DNA from: Bombardia bombarda
Taxonomy: Eukaryota; Ascomycota; Sordariomycetes; Sordariales; Lasiosphaeriaceae
Direction of reading: 5' to 3'
DNA length: 64,000 nt
Assembly: GCA_030512295.1 (NCBI GenBank)
Contig: JAULSR010000001.1
Coordinates: 496,001 to 560,000, forward strand
Shown here piece by piece: positions 19,996-30,178 of the stretch. Both the position numbers and the translations under genes were made by a program. The notes below the pieces were generated by a model. The model did not search any database. It saw only the letters and a program-made list of their open reading frames with translations, and was not told where the DNA came from. Within the stretch, counting starts at the first letter, position 1. Each line of letters starts with the position of its first letter.

Positions 19996-22084
19996 TGATA
20001 TGGCGCCTTTAGCAGGAACCCCGTGGTGGGAGCAACAGGCAAAGTGTGTGTCTTGGAAGATCAGACGTAGAGAAAGAGGAGTAACACGAAGACTGGCATA
20101 AGATAGGTATGCCTCCGTGTAAGCAGGTAATAATGAGGCGAGGTCGTATTCTTATTGATGTACCCGGCGCGAGAATGCTTCAGGATAAGGACTGCAGAGG
20201 ACCAGACGGACCGAAGATTAAATAAGACACACAAGGACTTTAGGAAAGTGATGTCAGATGAAATAGATTTAGTCAAGTGATATATAAGGTATGCTAAGGA
20301 AGCAGGATGGATTCATTCCACCAGGGAATTCTTAGTGGGAATAGCTCCATTTTTCTTCTTTGTTTGGTGGATGGGGTGCGGGGCAGAATTCTCGACCTGT
20401 ATGTTCCCCCCCCCTTCCCATGGCGCAGGACGTAGGAAACGATAATTAGCGTGCAGGCGCGACGGCGGCTCCAAGCAGGCGGATTCGGCAGGGTAAGGTA
20501 GGTAGGCAGGCAGCTGTGACTTCCTCGAGTGTGTGTGTTTGTGCAAGGTAGCTTTGGTTGGCCCGAGAATGGGAGCATCGGGAAACTGGTCGTGATGCAC
20601 AAACATTGGCCCAGTATCGGGCAGGTTCCAATCAATCTGCCTCGTGGCTGGAAGGAGAATTAGTGATAGGCTGGACCACGCAGAAGTCGGTGAGACGCTC
20701 GATCTGTTAGCCATCCAACAAATCGCGTTTGACAAGAGCAGCAGAAGTTAAGCAGGAATAAAAAAAATTGAAGCTCAAAGGAATCGTCAACTGATATGAC
20801 CGAGAGAAAGTAGAATAAAATGTAGCTCTGAGAGTTGCAGCTGCCGCACAGGGGTTGTCAACTGCTGCTTGGGCCCATCGCAGCTTCCTCCAGCCCACTA
20901 TCACTTCTGGAGGAGAACTGGAATGAGGCAATGGCGGGAGGTTGCATCACGACTGCTTCAATCGTTGTGTGCGGTGGCCAACACGGCAGTAACACCTCGA
21001 GCTTGGATTTGTCGGGTGAATGACCTGATCGTAGTACTACCTTGGATCATGACAGTGGATGGACATGAAAGGAACTGCTTAGTTGGTTCCTCAAGGTTTC
21101 TGGCATCGCCGTTTGCTGCCCACAAAGTCGATTGCCCGCAATAGACTGCAGGCATTAGAACATCTGAATCGCAATTCCCGCACCTCAACAAAAATCGGGG
21201 GGAGGAGGGGCCAGTGTCGGGTCAGCGCAAGGATTTCCCCTGTGGTTGGCAGCAGGAATGGTCTGTCTGGGGTTGGTGGGGACGAGCTGGGGGGCGTGCT
21301 GTGTGGTTGGGTTAGTAGATCGGTGTTTTGGTATGGAGGTGAAGAGGGAATGTTAACAGATGCAAACCATCGGTACTTTGGGGAAACGACCCCGCATTGG
21401 GTAGCTGGGCGGCCCACCGAACGGTTGGAGATGGAAGCTAAGAACAGCTGAACAACAGCTGAACAGGCCCTCCACCACTCTTGGCAGCCAGCTTCAATTT
21501 TCTCGGCCACGGCGGCAGGTAGCTTTCCTTCTTTCACCATCTCACCTCACCAACACCCGAATTGCCCACGCCAATCAAAACAAGAGAGAATGGCAGTCAT
21601 GGACCGAGAGATATCATAGAATTGACCTTCTAACCTCCTATCTTTTTCTGCAAATATTCACAGCCCCATTCAATGGATGCCATGCTTCGGTTTCGACGCT
21701 AGCGGGAGGTCTGCATATTCGTCTTTCTACGCATCGGGCACACCACAAAAACCATCAAAAGGCTTCGACGTTCCAAGTCAACCAACCAATGTCAAGACAC
21801 CTTGAAGTCAAGCAGAACGAATACAATGACCTGGTAAAAAGCAGGTGTTTGTAGTAGTTGGTGATGAATTAATCGCGAGTGCTATTACTTCTTTTCCCTC
21901 TATCTCTCTCACCATTCCCGTTTCCATGTCCGTACCTGATATCCAATGCCCTGGATTTTTCCGTATATATATTAACATCCCATCCCATCCCATCCCAATG
22001 CATGCATATATGTTTTCATCCCATTTCATTCACATCCCATCTTCACTCCATCCCCATCATCCCCATGTCCACCCCATCTATCCC
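19996..22084. other. Intergenic stretch
   Basis: Contains the promoter of the MFS gene and the 3' flank of the small secreted protein gene. I see no coding exon or RNA gene. AT content rises near 20060-20300, and short ATCCC repeats lie near 21978-22080. Confidence 0.5.
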
Positions 22085-22543
22085 CTAGATAGAATAAGGA
22101 GCATAGCTCTGATCGGGCACGACCACCTTGCCGCCGGCCAGCTGCACGTCGGTGTAGGCCGGGTAGGTGATGAGGCGGTTGGCGAGATCGACAACGGCGA
22201 GCGTGGTGAAGCCGTTGCCGGGGCCGAACTGGCCGCTCCAGCCGGTGGTGACCTGGAAGCCGCCGCAGGTGGCGCCCGTCTGGGGCGACTGGCTGGCGGG
22301 CGTGGCGCCGTCCTTGGGCGTGGTGAAGGCGCACGGGGTCGAGGCGACGCCGGCGACGTGCTTGTTGATGGTGAAGGACCAGGCGCACGAGGTGTCGGCG
22401 GCGTCGCAGACGCGCTTGGCCTGCTCGATGGTCCACTGCGCGGTGGAGGCCATCATGGACTTGGAGGCGGCAGCCGGGGCCGGGGCGGCGAGGGCGAGGG
22501 TGGAGAGGAGGGTGGTGAGGAGGGTGGCGGTGGTGAAATGCAT
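22085..22543 (-). CDS. Small four-cysteine secreted protein
   Basis: A single-exon gene for 152 residues. The frame is open further upstream, but the ATG at 22543 opens a signal peptide ending near Ala-Leu-Ala-Ala (residues 17-20). The mature protein has four cysteines (46, 53, 71, 93), consistent with two disulfides, and a conserved tail with GWSGQFGPG, YPAYTD and PDQSY motifs. I recall this pattern from small secreted proteins common in plant-associated ascomycetes, some labelled as candidate effectors or hypersensitive-response inducers; the role is not established here. Its promoter, leader and first 42 codons are nearly the same as those of the repeat-protein gene at 15894, which faces it from 6 kb away. 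Confidence 0.8.
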   Translation of the reverse strand: MHFTTATLLTTLLSTLALAAPAPAAASKSMMASTAQWTIEQAKRVCDAADTSCAWSFTINKHVAGVASTPCAFTTPKDGATPASQSPQTGATCGGFQVTTGWSGQFGPGNGFTTLAVVDLANRLITYPAYTDVQLAGGKVVVPDQSYAPYSI

Positions 22544-24716
22544 GGTTGCGGTTGGTTGGTTGCCTGTTTGGTTTGGTTGGTGAGGTTGTTGTGTGGTGAT
22601 GTTTGGTGGTTGTGAGGTGAGTGTGTGAAGATGTTGATGGTTTGATGTCTTGCTGGATGGGAGGAGAGAGATGAGAAGGGTGTGGGAAGGTGTCGTTCTT
22701 ATATGTGGATGGATCGAGGCTGCTGCTGTCAAACTGGACGAACAGCTGAGCAGCAGCAGCGTCGATATCCATCGGGCAGTGTGGTCGATGACGGTGTTTC
22801 TGCTGCTGCCCAAGGAAGAACAGGTGAGGCAGGCAAGGTCGGCTGTTGCTGTTTCTCGTGTTGGTGGAGATGCTTGGCCTTGGCTACCTGGGTCTTGCCA
22901 TAGCCCCGGCACCGGTGATCCGAGAGCCATTCCCGTTCATCAGGTTCCCCTTTGCCACTCCCAGTAGGCCTATTTCAGCCTCAACTATGGGGTGAGTGAG
23001 ACCAGCTCACAACAGGTGGGTCCATGTCAACCCCTGGCCTTTTCAGAATAAGTGTGAGAAGGAAGAATGAAGAAACCGGTCGAACCCTAGCCAGGATTGT
23101 TCGCCGGTACCCGAGTCGTGACCTCTTCCTCTCTCCCATTCGCCCTCATTATGCGGGGTGCGGAGGTGTCGCCAAGGGTAGTGACGATGATGATGGGAGC
23201 TAACCACGGTTCCGCTTTTTCCAATACGAGAGATGGATTGCATCTGGACGGTCGCCTGCCGATCACACGCCCTACCAACCATGCCGTGGATGCCGTGACG
23301 AGGAATCCGTGCCTTACCAGATCTCGATTAGGCCGGGTAGCATCTCGTACACGGGTCAGCAGCTTAATCTATTTTTTGTTTATACCGTTGAGCTAAGCCC
23401 GCTGTTGCAGTTCCCTCGTCAGTCACCTGCTGCTGTCTGGCTAGAGGGGAAAGGTTCTCAGCCAATAATGAGGGGTTGGTTAGGAAAGATTAAACGACGA
23501 CTCGGATCCTTTAAGACTGGAGCTGGGAAAGGAAAGAATAAAAAGGTGGAGTATGGTAACATGTTTCGTTCTCAAGTTTAAAATCCGCTCGTATAGTAAA
23601 CGCATGTCACGTTGTGTGTATCCGTTTTGGGTTGTTTTGGGGGCTGTTTTATTTGCTGACCGCCTCGGCCCTTTCTCTTGGCCTTTGAGTCTTGACTCGA
23701 AGTGAGGCTCTGTGCTGATGCAAAAATCCCGAAAATACCTGAAAATACATGGACAAGATGTATAAACAACTGTAGTCGAAAGGTTGAGGAAAAGTATAGG
23801 CCACGGCTTGCACAACATAGCTGGCGAAAGCCATTCAAATCAGACAGCATGTAGGGAAATGGAGTGCGCACGAAAGGGGGTTTCCGAATTTGGCCATGCC
23901 GCCAAGATTCCACCATTATTTTGGTGTACATATTGCGGGTTAATGACACCCAGGCTGCATATGCAACGTGGGTGGTGCAACTTCATTGACGTAATCATGT
24001 ACTGAAAAATAAGAAACAAACATCAAGTGGCTATCCGCCCCGTGGCTGAAATGAGACGAGATGGGGCTGTAAGCTCACTCAACTCCTTCAAGGCCTACAC
24101 CGACTTTCCCAGTTCTTGCCTGGGCGTATAGGACTTTCATCCCACGTGGAATATACAGTACGGGGGCAAAGGAAGTGTCGGCGAATTTATTGCCTTGAAT
24201 TAAGCCAAGATCGTGTATGTGAAAATGCCCGTTTGGCTCGCCATCCGTATTGCAGGCTGATAGGCATAAGTACAGACCACTACCACCAACAGCCTTGTTG
24301 CGCTTTGATGAGATTCCCGTGAAGCTGAACCACGCCCTCAGGCGACATGTTGCGTCCTTCTTGTCTCGGCAACAGTCAGACAGGTGGGCAGAGACAGCCG
24401 GCATTTGTCTTGTGGCTCTGTAACAACCCAAGACCTTGTTTTACGACCGCCCGGTCATTCATCCGATTCCGACTCAAACTATTCTCCTGTCTCTGCTGGA
24501 GACGTCTGGAAATAATTCCGATGACGAATGTCCGCGAGTACATGTGCATCGTGGACAAGGATGGCCATTGAAAGGGACGTATGATAATATTGTGTATTGT
24601 TTGACAGGTAGATTAACTGACTAGTCTAGGGACCTTATGCAACAAGTATAGACAAGAAGTGGAAGAAAGCTATATACAAGAAACAAGCTGCTAGCCCTCA
24701 TCTGTGGAACCCCTCC
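22544..24716. other. Intergenic stretch between two minus-strand genes
   Basis: The left 160 bp are the duplicated promoter module. The rest shows no supported gene; short frames on both strands lack domains. No LTR or tRNA is visible. Confidence 0.5.
22698..22703 (-). promoter_or_regulatory. TATA box of small secreted protein gene
   Basis: TATAAG on the minus strand, 160 bp upstream of the ATG at 22543. The leader below it aligns with that of the gene at 15894, with an extra CA-rich segment of about 35 bp before the start codon. Confidence 0.6.
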
Positions 24717-25823
24717 TTACAAGCACTGGGAGTACCAGTCGTTGGAGAACTTGCACGTGTACGGGGCAGCACAGCTTTTGCATCCCGAGAATCCGTTACC
24801 ACCGCACTGGGCGTATTGAGCAACCGAGCAGCTAGCAGCCGAAGTAGAGCTGACAGGTGCCGAGCTGGTAGTCGACGTGGCTTTTGTGGTCGTGGACGTG
24901 ATGGCGGTGGTGGACTGGGACTTGGTGGTGGAAGTGACCAGGGTCGACGGGCTCAGGGTCGGGGTCGAGGTCGGGGTCGAGGTCGGGGTCTGGCTGATGC
25001 TGCTGCTGCTGCTGCTGCTACCGGGGACAGGGGCGGCGCCGGGACCAGCGACCGACGTCGTCAAGCTTCCGCTCTCGATGTACACGCCGGACCAGAAGTA
25101 GTCCTCGTTGCTGTCGGGGTATCCGTCGCGGGGCAGCTCCAAGACACCAACGTGCCAGTCAGCGCCGTTGCTGCTGACGCTGGCAGACACGGGAGCGATG
25201 GTCTGGGTCAGGGGGTTGCTGCCAGTCGAGTGCCAGAAGCCGACGGTGTTGGCGGAGAAGTCGATCTCGTAGGCAACGTTGTGCCAGACGCCAGCATCCC
25301 AGTTGGTGCTCCACTTGGTCTGGCCGCCGATGCACCAGCGAAGGAGGGGGTCCGAGACGCCGGCGGCGCCCGACTGCCAGCCCGACTTGAGCTCGGTGAA
25401 GTGGCTCTCGAAGAAGGCGATCTGGTGCTCGCGCGTCAGGGCGGGGGCGTTGGTGTCCTTGCGCATCAGCGAGAAGTGGTAAAAGACCTTGCCCTTGTTG
25501 ATGGCGGCGGTGGTCTGGGGAATCAGCTCGGTGCGGCGCATGTTCTGGCCGTTCCAGTAGGCCGTGTTGTCGAGGGTGATCTTGGCGCCCTGCTTGGAGC
25601 CCGAGTCGGCCGGGTTGCGGAAGTCGGGCGACAGGTTGACGTACGACGTCACAGCCGAGGCACCGTGGATGTAGTACTGGTACGGCCCGACCTGGTTGCC
25701 CCAGGACCAGTTGTTCAGGTCGGTCGACGCGCTGAACTCGTTGAACCGGCCATCCCAGAGGACGGTTCCGGCTGAGACAGACAGGATCTGCGCTGCGAGG
25801 GCTGAGAAGACGGGGAACTTCAT
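24717..25823 (-). CDS. Glycoside hydrolase family 131 beta-glucanase with CBM1
   Basis: One exon, 368 residues from the ATG at 25823, chosen because it opens a signal peptide (about 1-19) right before the GH131 start VLWDGRF. The GH131 domain spans about 20-265, with family motifs NNWSWGNQVGPYQYYIHG (residues 35-53 region), the ITLDNTAYWNGQNMRRTEL strand and DGYPDSNEDYFWSGVYI. A Ser/Thr/Pro linker (about 270-330) leads to a cellulose-binding CBM1 with its paired cysteines and aromatic residues (CGGNGFSGC...YSQCL). GH131 enzymes cut beta-1,3 and beta-1,4 glucans in plant biomass; they occur almost only in fungi. Secreted. The linker codons form a degenerate repeat. A long frame on the opposite strand is a shadow. 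Confidence 0.95.
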   Translation of the reverse strand: MKFPVFSALAAQILSVSAGTVLWDGRFNEFSASTDLNNWSWGNQVGPYQYYIHGASAVTSYVNLSPDFRNPADSGSKQGAKITLDNTAYWNGQNMRRTELIPQTTAAINKGKVFYHFSLMRKDTNAPALTREHQIAFFESHFTELKSGWQSGAAGVSDPLLRWCIGGQTKWSTNWDAGVWHNVAYEIDFSANTVGFWHSTGSNPLTQTIAPVSASVSSNGADWHVGVLELPRDGYPDSNEDYFWSGVYIESGSLTTSVAGPGAAPVPGSSSSSSSISQTPTSTPTSTPTLSPSTLVTSTTKSQSTTAITSTTTKATSTTSSAPVSSTSAASCSVAQYAQCGGNGFSGCKSCAAPYTCKFSNDWYSQCL

Positions 25824-27776
25824 CTTTGCTGGTCGACGGAGGGAAGAGTGATCAAGCAAGGTAACCGGGTTGTTGGCGTCCGAGAGGGCGCCATCTTATA
25901 GTCATGACCGTCTTTCTGTCCAGTTTCTTGTCTTCAGTTTCCCGGTTCGTGGGTCGTCATGTTTGGAGGTTAGGCCGCCCAAGATTGCGTCTCCACCGAC
26001 AGACTCTGTGTCGCATCGCGCATCGTGCATCATCCAGGTGCAATTGACAAGTGGCTCCGAAGAGAGATTGTCGACACTTGCTTGTTTTTCTCGTCGCATC
26101 GCCGGCCCGTTTCGAACAAAAAGCCAGGGAGCATGAGCGGCAGGGTTGCAGTCTTGCGGAAGCAGAGCGGAAGCTCAGGTGGAAATCTTCCCTTTTAAGC
26201 ACTTGGCTCGGGGCAGGCATTGGCAGCCGTTGGCAGGCGAGGGGGAGCCCATCGGCTCACCTTCCGACGGTCGGCCAAATGCACGAATGGGGTTGGCTCC
26301 CCACGCTCCCGCAAGCGCCAAGTGAGCTTGTTCGACGCCCCCTACGCCCCCTACGCCCCCTAACGCCCCGCTGTAAGCCTCGATTTTCCAAGGCTTGCAA
26401 CGTCCTAAAATCCCGTTTCGCCGCCGTTTGCCCCATCTCAGAGCTTCGTCGATATTATGAGCCAACCAAGATCGGATGATGCCATCTTGAAAGAATTCTG
26501 CGCAGGAACCATTACACTCAAGAGAGCCTCTTCAGCATCACGATAACTACATGGTATGGGATCGTTAAGTGCCACGCCGAATGTGTGTTAGTGGCTTCCG
26601 CTGTGTTCAGCAAAACAACCCACTACTCAGCGTGAAACCTTAACACGTTTCGGTGATTTGTACAGTACTCCGTACTTTTGTTTTGCAAACTGCCTGCCCG
26701 AGGTCACGTCATATGTGCCCACCACGGTAGACTGCATCTTGACCGTCTTTTCACCAAGGGGAAACCTTTGCACACCCACCTCATAAATATCGTCGCCTTG
26801 CGCTACTTGACAACAATTTTTTACTTGATTTCCTGCTTAGTTGACCAAGCTTGATTGGTACAGTACGGATGCCTCTTGCCCGGATACGGGGCTGGGTGGC
26901 AGCAGAACGTATAGGGAAGGCACGACTTCAATATGGCCTCATTTCTGCTCCCGCTTTCCGCCAATCCACAGTTGTACCGTGAATGGACCCGCTGTTAGTA
27001 GAGTTTGTTTTCTTCACCTTAAATTCCTGGGAGGGACTCGTCTCACAACAGATTTGCCGGCGCGGGTACATTCGAGCGCGGGAGCTTCCGCCATGGGTCC
27101 CTTCTACTTGATTCTTGAGAATTGGGGTTTCCTCCTTCACTTGTTCCGCCCCATCTTCCGCCCCATCTCGTGTGCAATCTTCAATTTCATTGTGGGAGGG
27201 GTTTAGGGGGTTCAAGCCAGATGCCATCGTGTCTGTTCGTAATGATGAGCGGATAGTTTTTCTTCTGCTTGGTTTCTTCTGCTTGGTTTCTTCTGCTTGG
27301 TTGATATAGTTGGTAAGTCTACTAATTAATCGCAAGGAAAACGTTCAAGAAGAAGAGGATAAACCGACTGAACCCGTCAACTCACCTAAGTACGCATGAC
27401 GGTCTCTCACACTAATACACCTCAAACTTGCAATTGGCGGATCCGCAATTCTTCAAAAGCGGAAGCATAAAGTGTCGAGCCCGAGCGATCGGTCACTGGG
27501 CGCAATATATCGTCCCGTGTTGTGAATAATAGGCTGTATACCGCGATACAACCCTTACGTAACCCGAACCTCTGCACAATTGAGGGTGTTAGTGAGCATC
27601 AACGGCTTCACTGGAGACTATGTTTTTGTTCACTGAACATAAGTTTGAAGACGATAAGCTGCAATGACGATGGAAAATCACTATTAGACCACTACATCCC
27701 TTTATCATAGAAAGCCACGGCAGTTAGATCTCTGGTGTTGTCAAGACACTGACTGAGACTCATTCCACCTCTCAGT
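25824..27776. other. Intergenic stretch upstream of LTR element
   Basis: No gene is supported. It holds the GH131 promoter, a short CCCCCTACG-type repeat near 26338-26365 and a 14-bp triplicated unit at 27257-27302. AT content is higher to the right. Confidence 0.5.
27257..27302. repeat. 14-bp tandem repeat, three copies
   Basis: Three tandem copies of GGTTTCTTCTGCTT (the first slightly altered) in non-coding DNA. Confidence 0.8.
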
Positions 27777-27781
27777 CTCTC
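27777..27781. repeat. Target-site duplication (left)
   Basis: CTCTC directly left of the 5' LTR; the same five bases follow the 3' LTR at 32181-32185. A 5-bp duplication is normal for Ty3-type LTR elements. Confidence 0.9.
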
Positions 27782-28253
27782 TGTTACAACCCGCCAAGCC
27801 ATGTCAGCGTTGTAAGCACGTGACCACGGTCGGGCACGGCAAGCCACGAGGACAGGAGTGACCACGGGACCTCCAAGACAATTGACCACAGGGCAATGGC
27901 ACCGAGACAAAAGGCACAAGACCTGCGGGCAGGAAGACACTGGACGTCCAGGTGGTGATAGCACCTGGATGGCACCTGTGATGCGGTGTCTCAAGCGAGT
28001 CACCGGACACCGTTTCCCAATAGGCTTGGCCTGTTGCTCGAGAATTATTTAGTTGTAGCGAGCTTCCTTTACTGCTTATACCAGTCTTTATTTAGATAGC
28101 TTTCAAATCCAGTCTTTATTAAACCATAAGGTAGAGAGGCATCTAGCCTTACGCCACCCTTATTGCCCAGCGCAGCCTGACTTTCTGCCAACATAAACCC
28201 TTCACCAACAGACCCTTGCCCTGACGTACCAGAGTAAGAGTCTGGGCGTAACA
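27782..28253 (+). repeat. 5' long terminal repeat
   Basis: 472 bp, from TGTTACAACC to GGGCGTAACA. Identical to the 3' LTR except for 12 positions between 28013 and 28120 where this copy has T and the other has C. A possible TATA-like stretch AATTATTTAG is at 28043-28052. The 10-mer AGCTTTCAAA at 28098-28107 is complementary to the primer-binding site and probably marks the 5' end of the transcript. Confidence 0.95.
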
Positions 28254-28254
28254 T

Positions 28255-28264
28255 TTTGAAAGCT
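28255..28264 (+). other. Self-priming primer-binding site
   Basis: TTTGAAAGCT begins two bases after the 5' LTR. It is the exact reverse complement of AGCTTTCAAA at 28098-28107 in the LTR, with mismatches on both sides. No tRNA-type TGG primer site is present. This is the arrangement of Tf1/sushi-group elements, in which the transcript's own 5' end primes reverse transcription. Confidence 0.7.
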
Positions 28265-28314
28265 CTTGTTCAGACAGTTATCCTGCACTGCTGGGCAATA
28301 TCTCACGAACAACC

Positions 28315-29262
28315 ATGTCGACGTCAAGCTCCCCCGTACTGATCGAAGAGGACGCCGCCCACGAGATTAGGCGACTCCAGGAGGAGAACGAGAGACTCCT
28401 TAAGGCGGTTACTGCCGCTAAGGAGGTCACCACAACTGCAAACGACAACCGACGACTCAAGTTCCCGGAACCACCCCGATATGACGGCACGAAGGGAACC
28501 CTACGGGGTTACCTCACCCAGATGAGGGCTTACATCCTCTATTACGGCAGTGACTTGCCTGAGGAGGCAGACAAGGTCATGTGCGCCGCAGCCTTCTTGA
28601 CTGGGGATGCCCTCATTTGGTTTGAACCTTTCCAGAGGGATTACCTTGAGAAGGGGCCCAACGATTGCGACCCCGGTACGAAGGACATCTTCTCGAGCTT
28701 TGCCACCTTCGAGAAGAAGCTTAAGGCAGCCTTTGGAGATCCTGACGAGGAACGCACTGCCGAGCAACAGTTGCAGAACCTCCGTCAGAAGGGATCAGCA
28801 TCCGACTACGCCGCCAAGTTCCAGCAGATCAGCTCACGACTGAACTGGGATAATGGACCTAAGATGGTCGCATTCTATCAGGGTCTCAAGGACGAGATCA
28901 AGGACGAACTCGCCAAGCAAGACCGACCTGAAGAATTCGCAGACTACGTCGCAATGGCAGTCCGTATCGACAATCGACTGTTCGAGAGACGCATGGAGAA
29001 GCGAACTGGCCCAGTTCGCCCCTATCGAGCCAACCTAGGAGAACGAGTTCCACAAGCCGACCAGGGCAAACGATATGAGAACAGCACCTCTTGGGGAACC
29101 CACCCTGAACCTATGGAGCTTGACGCCACGCAGCACCAGGAGAAAGGAATCCGGTGCTACAACTACAATCAGCATGGTCACATTTCGCGAGAATGCACGC
29201 GACCGAGACGACAAAACAGGACCATAGCTGCCGTACTACGAACAATTACAGGCACAGCGTAA
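28315..29262 (+). CDS. gag: Retrotransposon Gag with damaged zinc knuckle
   Basis: 315 residues starting 62 bp after the 5' LTR. A short coiled coil (about 14-35) is followed by the retrotransposon gag/capsid domain (about 50-215) with the usual WF.PF...DYL and F..F...L...FGDPDEERTAEQQL patterns. Near residue 280 is a CCHC knuckle in which the second cysteine is replaced by tyrosine (Cys-X2-Tyr-X4-His-X4-Cys). The frame ends soon after; a neighbouring frame continues with QAQRKETPQTTPAERNS, typical of the Gag tail, so a small frameshift has shortened the protein. It should form virus-like particles that package element RNA, although the knuckle loss may reduce RNA binding. Confidence 0.88.
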   Translation: MSTSSSPVLIEEDAAHEIRRLQEENERLLKAVTAAKEVTTTANDNRRLKFPEPPRYDGTKGTLRGYLTQMRAYILYYGSDLPEEADKVMCAAAFLTGDALIWFEPFQRDYLEKGPNDCDPGTKDIFSSFATFEKKLKAAFGDPDEERTAEQQLQNLRQKGSASDYAAKFQQISSRLNWDNGPKMVAFYQGLKDEIKDELAKQDRPEEFADYVAMAVRIDNRLFERRMEKRTGPVRPYRANLGERVPQADQGKRYENSTSWGTHPEPMELDATQHQEKGIRCYNYNQHGHISRECTRPRRQNRTIAAVLRTITGTA

Positions 29263-30178
29263 AGAAACGCCTCAGACCACACCGGCAGAGAGAAACTCTA
29301 GCCGCGATCGTCAGACCCGACGGACGTGGTCCCGGACCCGCACCACGCCGAAGAACCGTCGGAAGGAGAATTCGAAACCGGGCTGCCGAGACACAGCCAT
29401 TTCGACCGCTAGAACACGACAGTGGGAGGACCCCCGCTAGTACGACGAAAACAACAATGCCGAGATCATTGCCGCAGAAAGAACAATGCCGAAATCATTG
29501 CCGAAAATAAAGTCGACGATCAGGATCCTAAGAGAGGAGCCTCCGGAATCGTCAGCCCAAGAATCAACTAGAAGACTGATCACCTCCAGTGGGGATGCAG
29601 CCTTAGAGGAGAGCCTCAGGAGCAGGCCCTCGGGACACCCCGAACTACGTCAAGAAGACGCCGACGAAACCCCGTCGACACGACGCTGAGAGACACCAAC
29701 TACGAACTATCATTACTGCAAGGGATGCAGACCCATTCCCTTTGTTACATCTTGCTGCCGGAACCAGCACCAACACGAGCACAGCTCGCTGAAGAACCAC
29801 GTCAACACGACGCCGACGAACACGTCAGAGGACGCCGAAGAAGACGCCTACACAGGCAGAAACCACACTTTGTGAGGAACCACTCAGCAGCCCAACGAAC
29901 GCGCAGGGCCGAATAGCACCAACCGCGTATTTGGCGCTAGCGTCGCGATTCCATTGGATGAGTCACACGAAGTACCCCGCACTACCTGGTGGAACGAACT
30001 GCTGAGGGCCAATCCCTCGTAGCCGCCCCACTACCTGCTGCCTGGAATTTCGCACCATCCAATGACCGCCTAGGCGCCCTACAACAAGGACCGATGAGGC
30101 CCCCAGCCGGCCCAATTTCTCGACCGCACCGAGATAGAAACCAACACCATCCTCCCTCACGCCGCAACTTTCGTCGCC
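29263..30178 (+). other. Broken internal segment of the LTR element
   Basis: About 0.9 kb between gag and the cargo ORF. The first part encodes Gag-tail-like residues in a shifted frame; the rest has stops in all frames and no protease or polymerase motif. It most likely marks where pol was lost and the cargo gene joined. Confidence 0.6.

Noticed and set aside
15894..22543. The two secreted-protein genes as part of a biosynthetic cluster with the MFS transporter between them
   Set aside because: No biosynthetic or tailoring enzyme is present, and the transporter belongs to a general sugar-porter-like branch, so there is no positive evidence for a cluster.
22026..22772. 248-codon minus-strand frame overlapping the small secreted protein
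   Set aside because: Different frame of the same GC-rich exon; Arg/His/Pro-rich and without a domain.
24816..25775. 319-codon plus-strand frame over the GH131 gene
   Set aside because: Arg/Gly-rich shadow of the GH131 reading frame.
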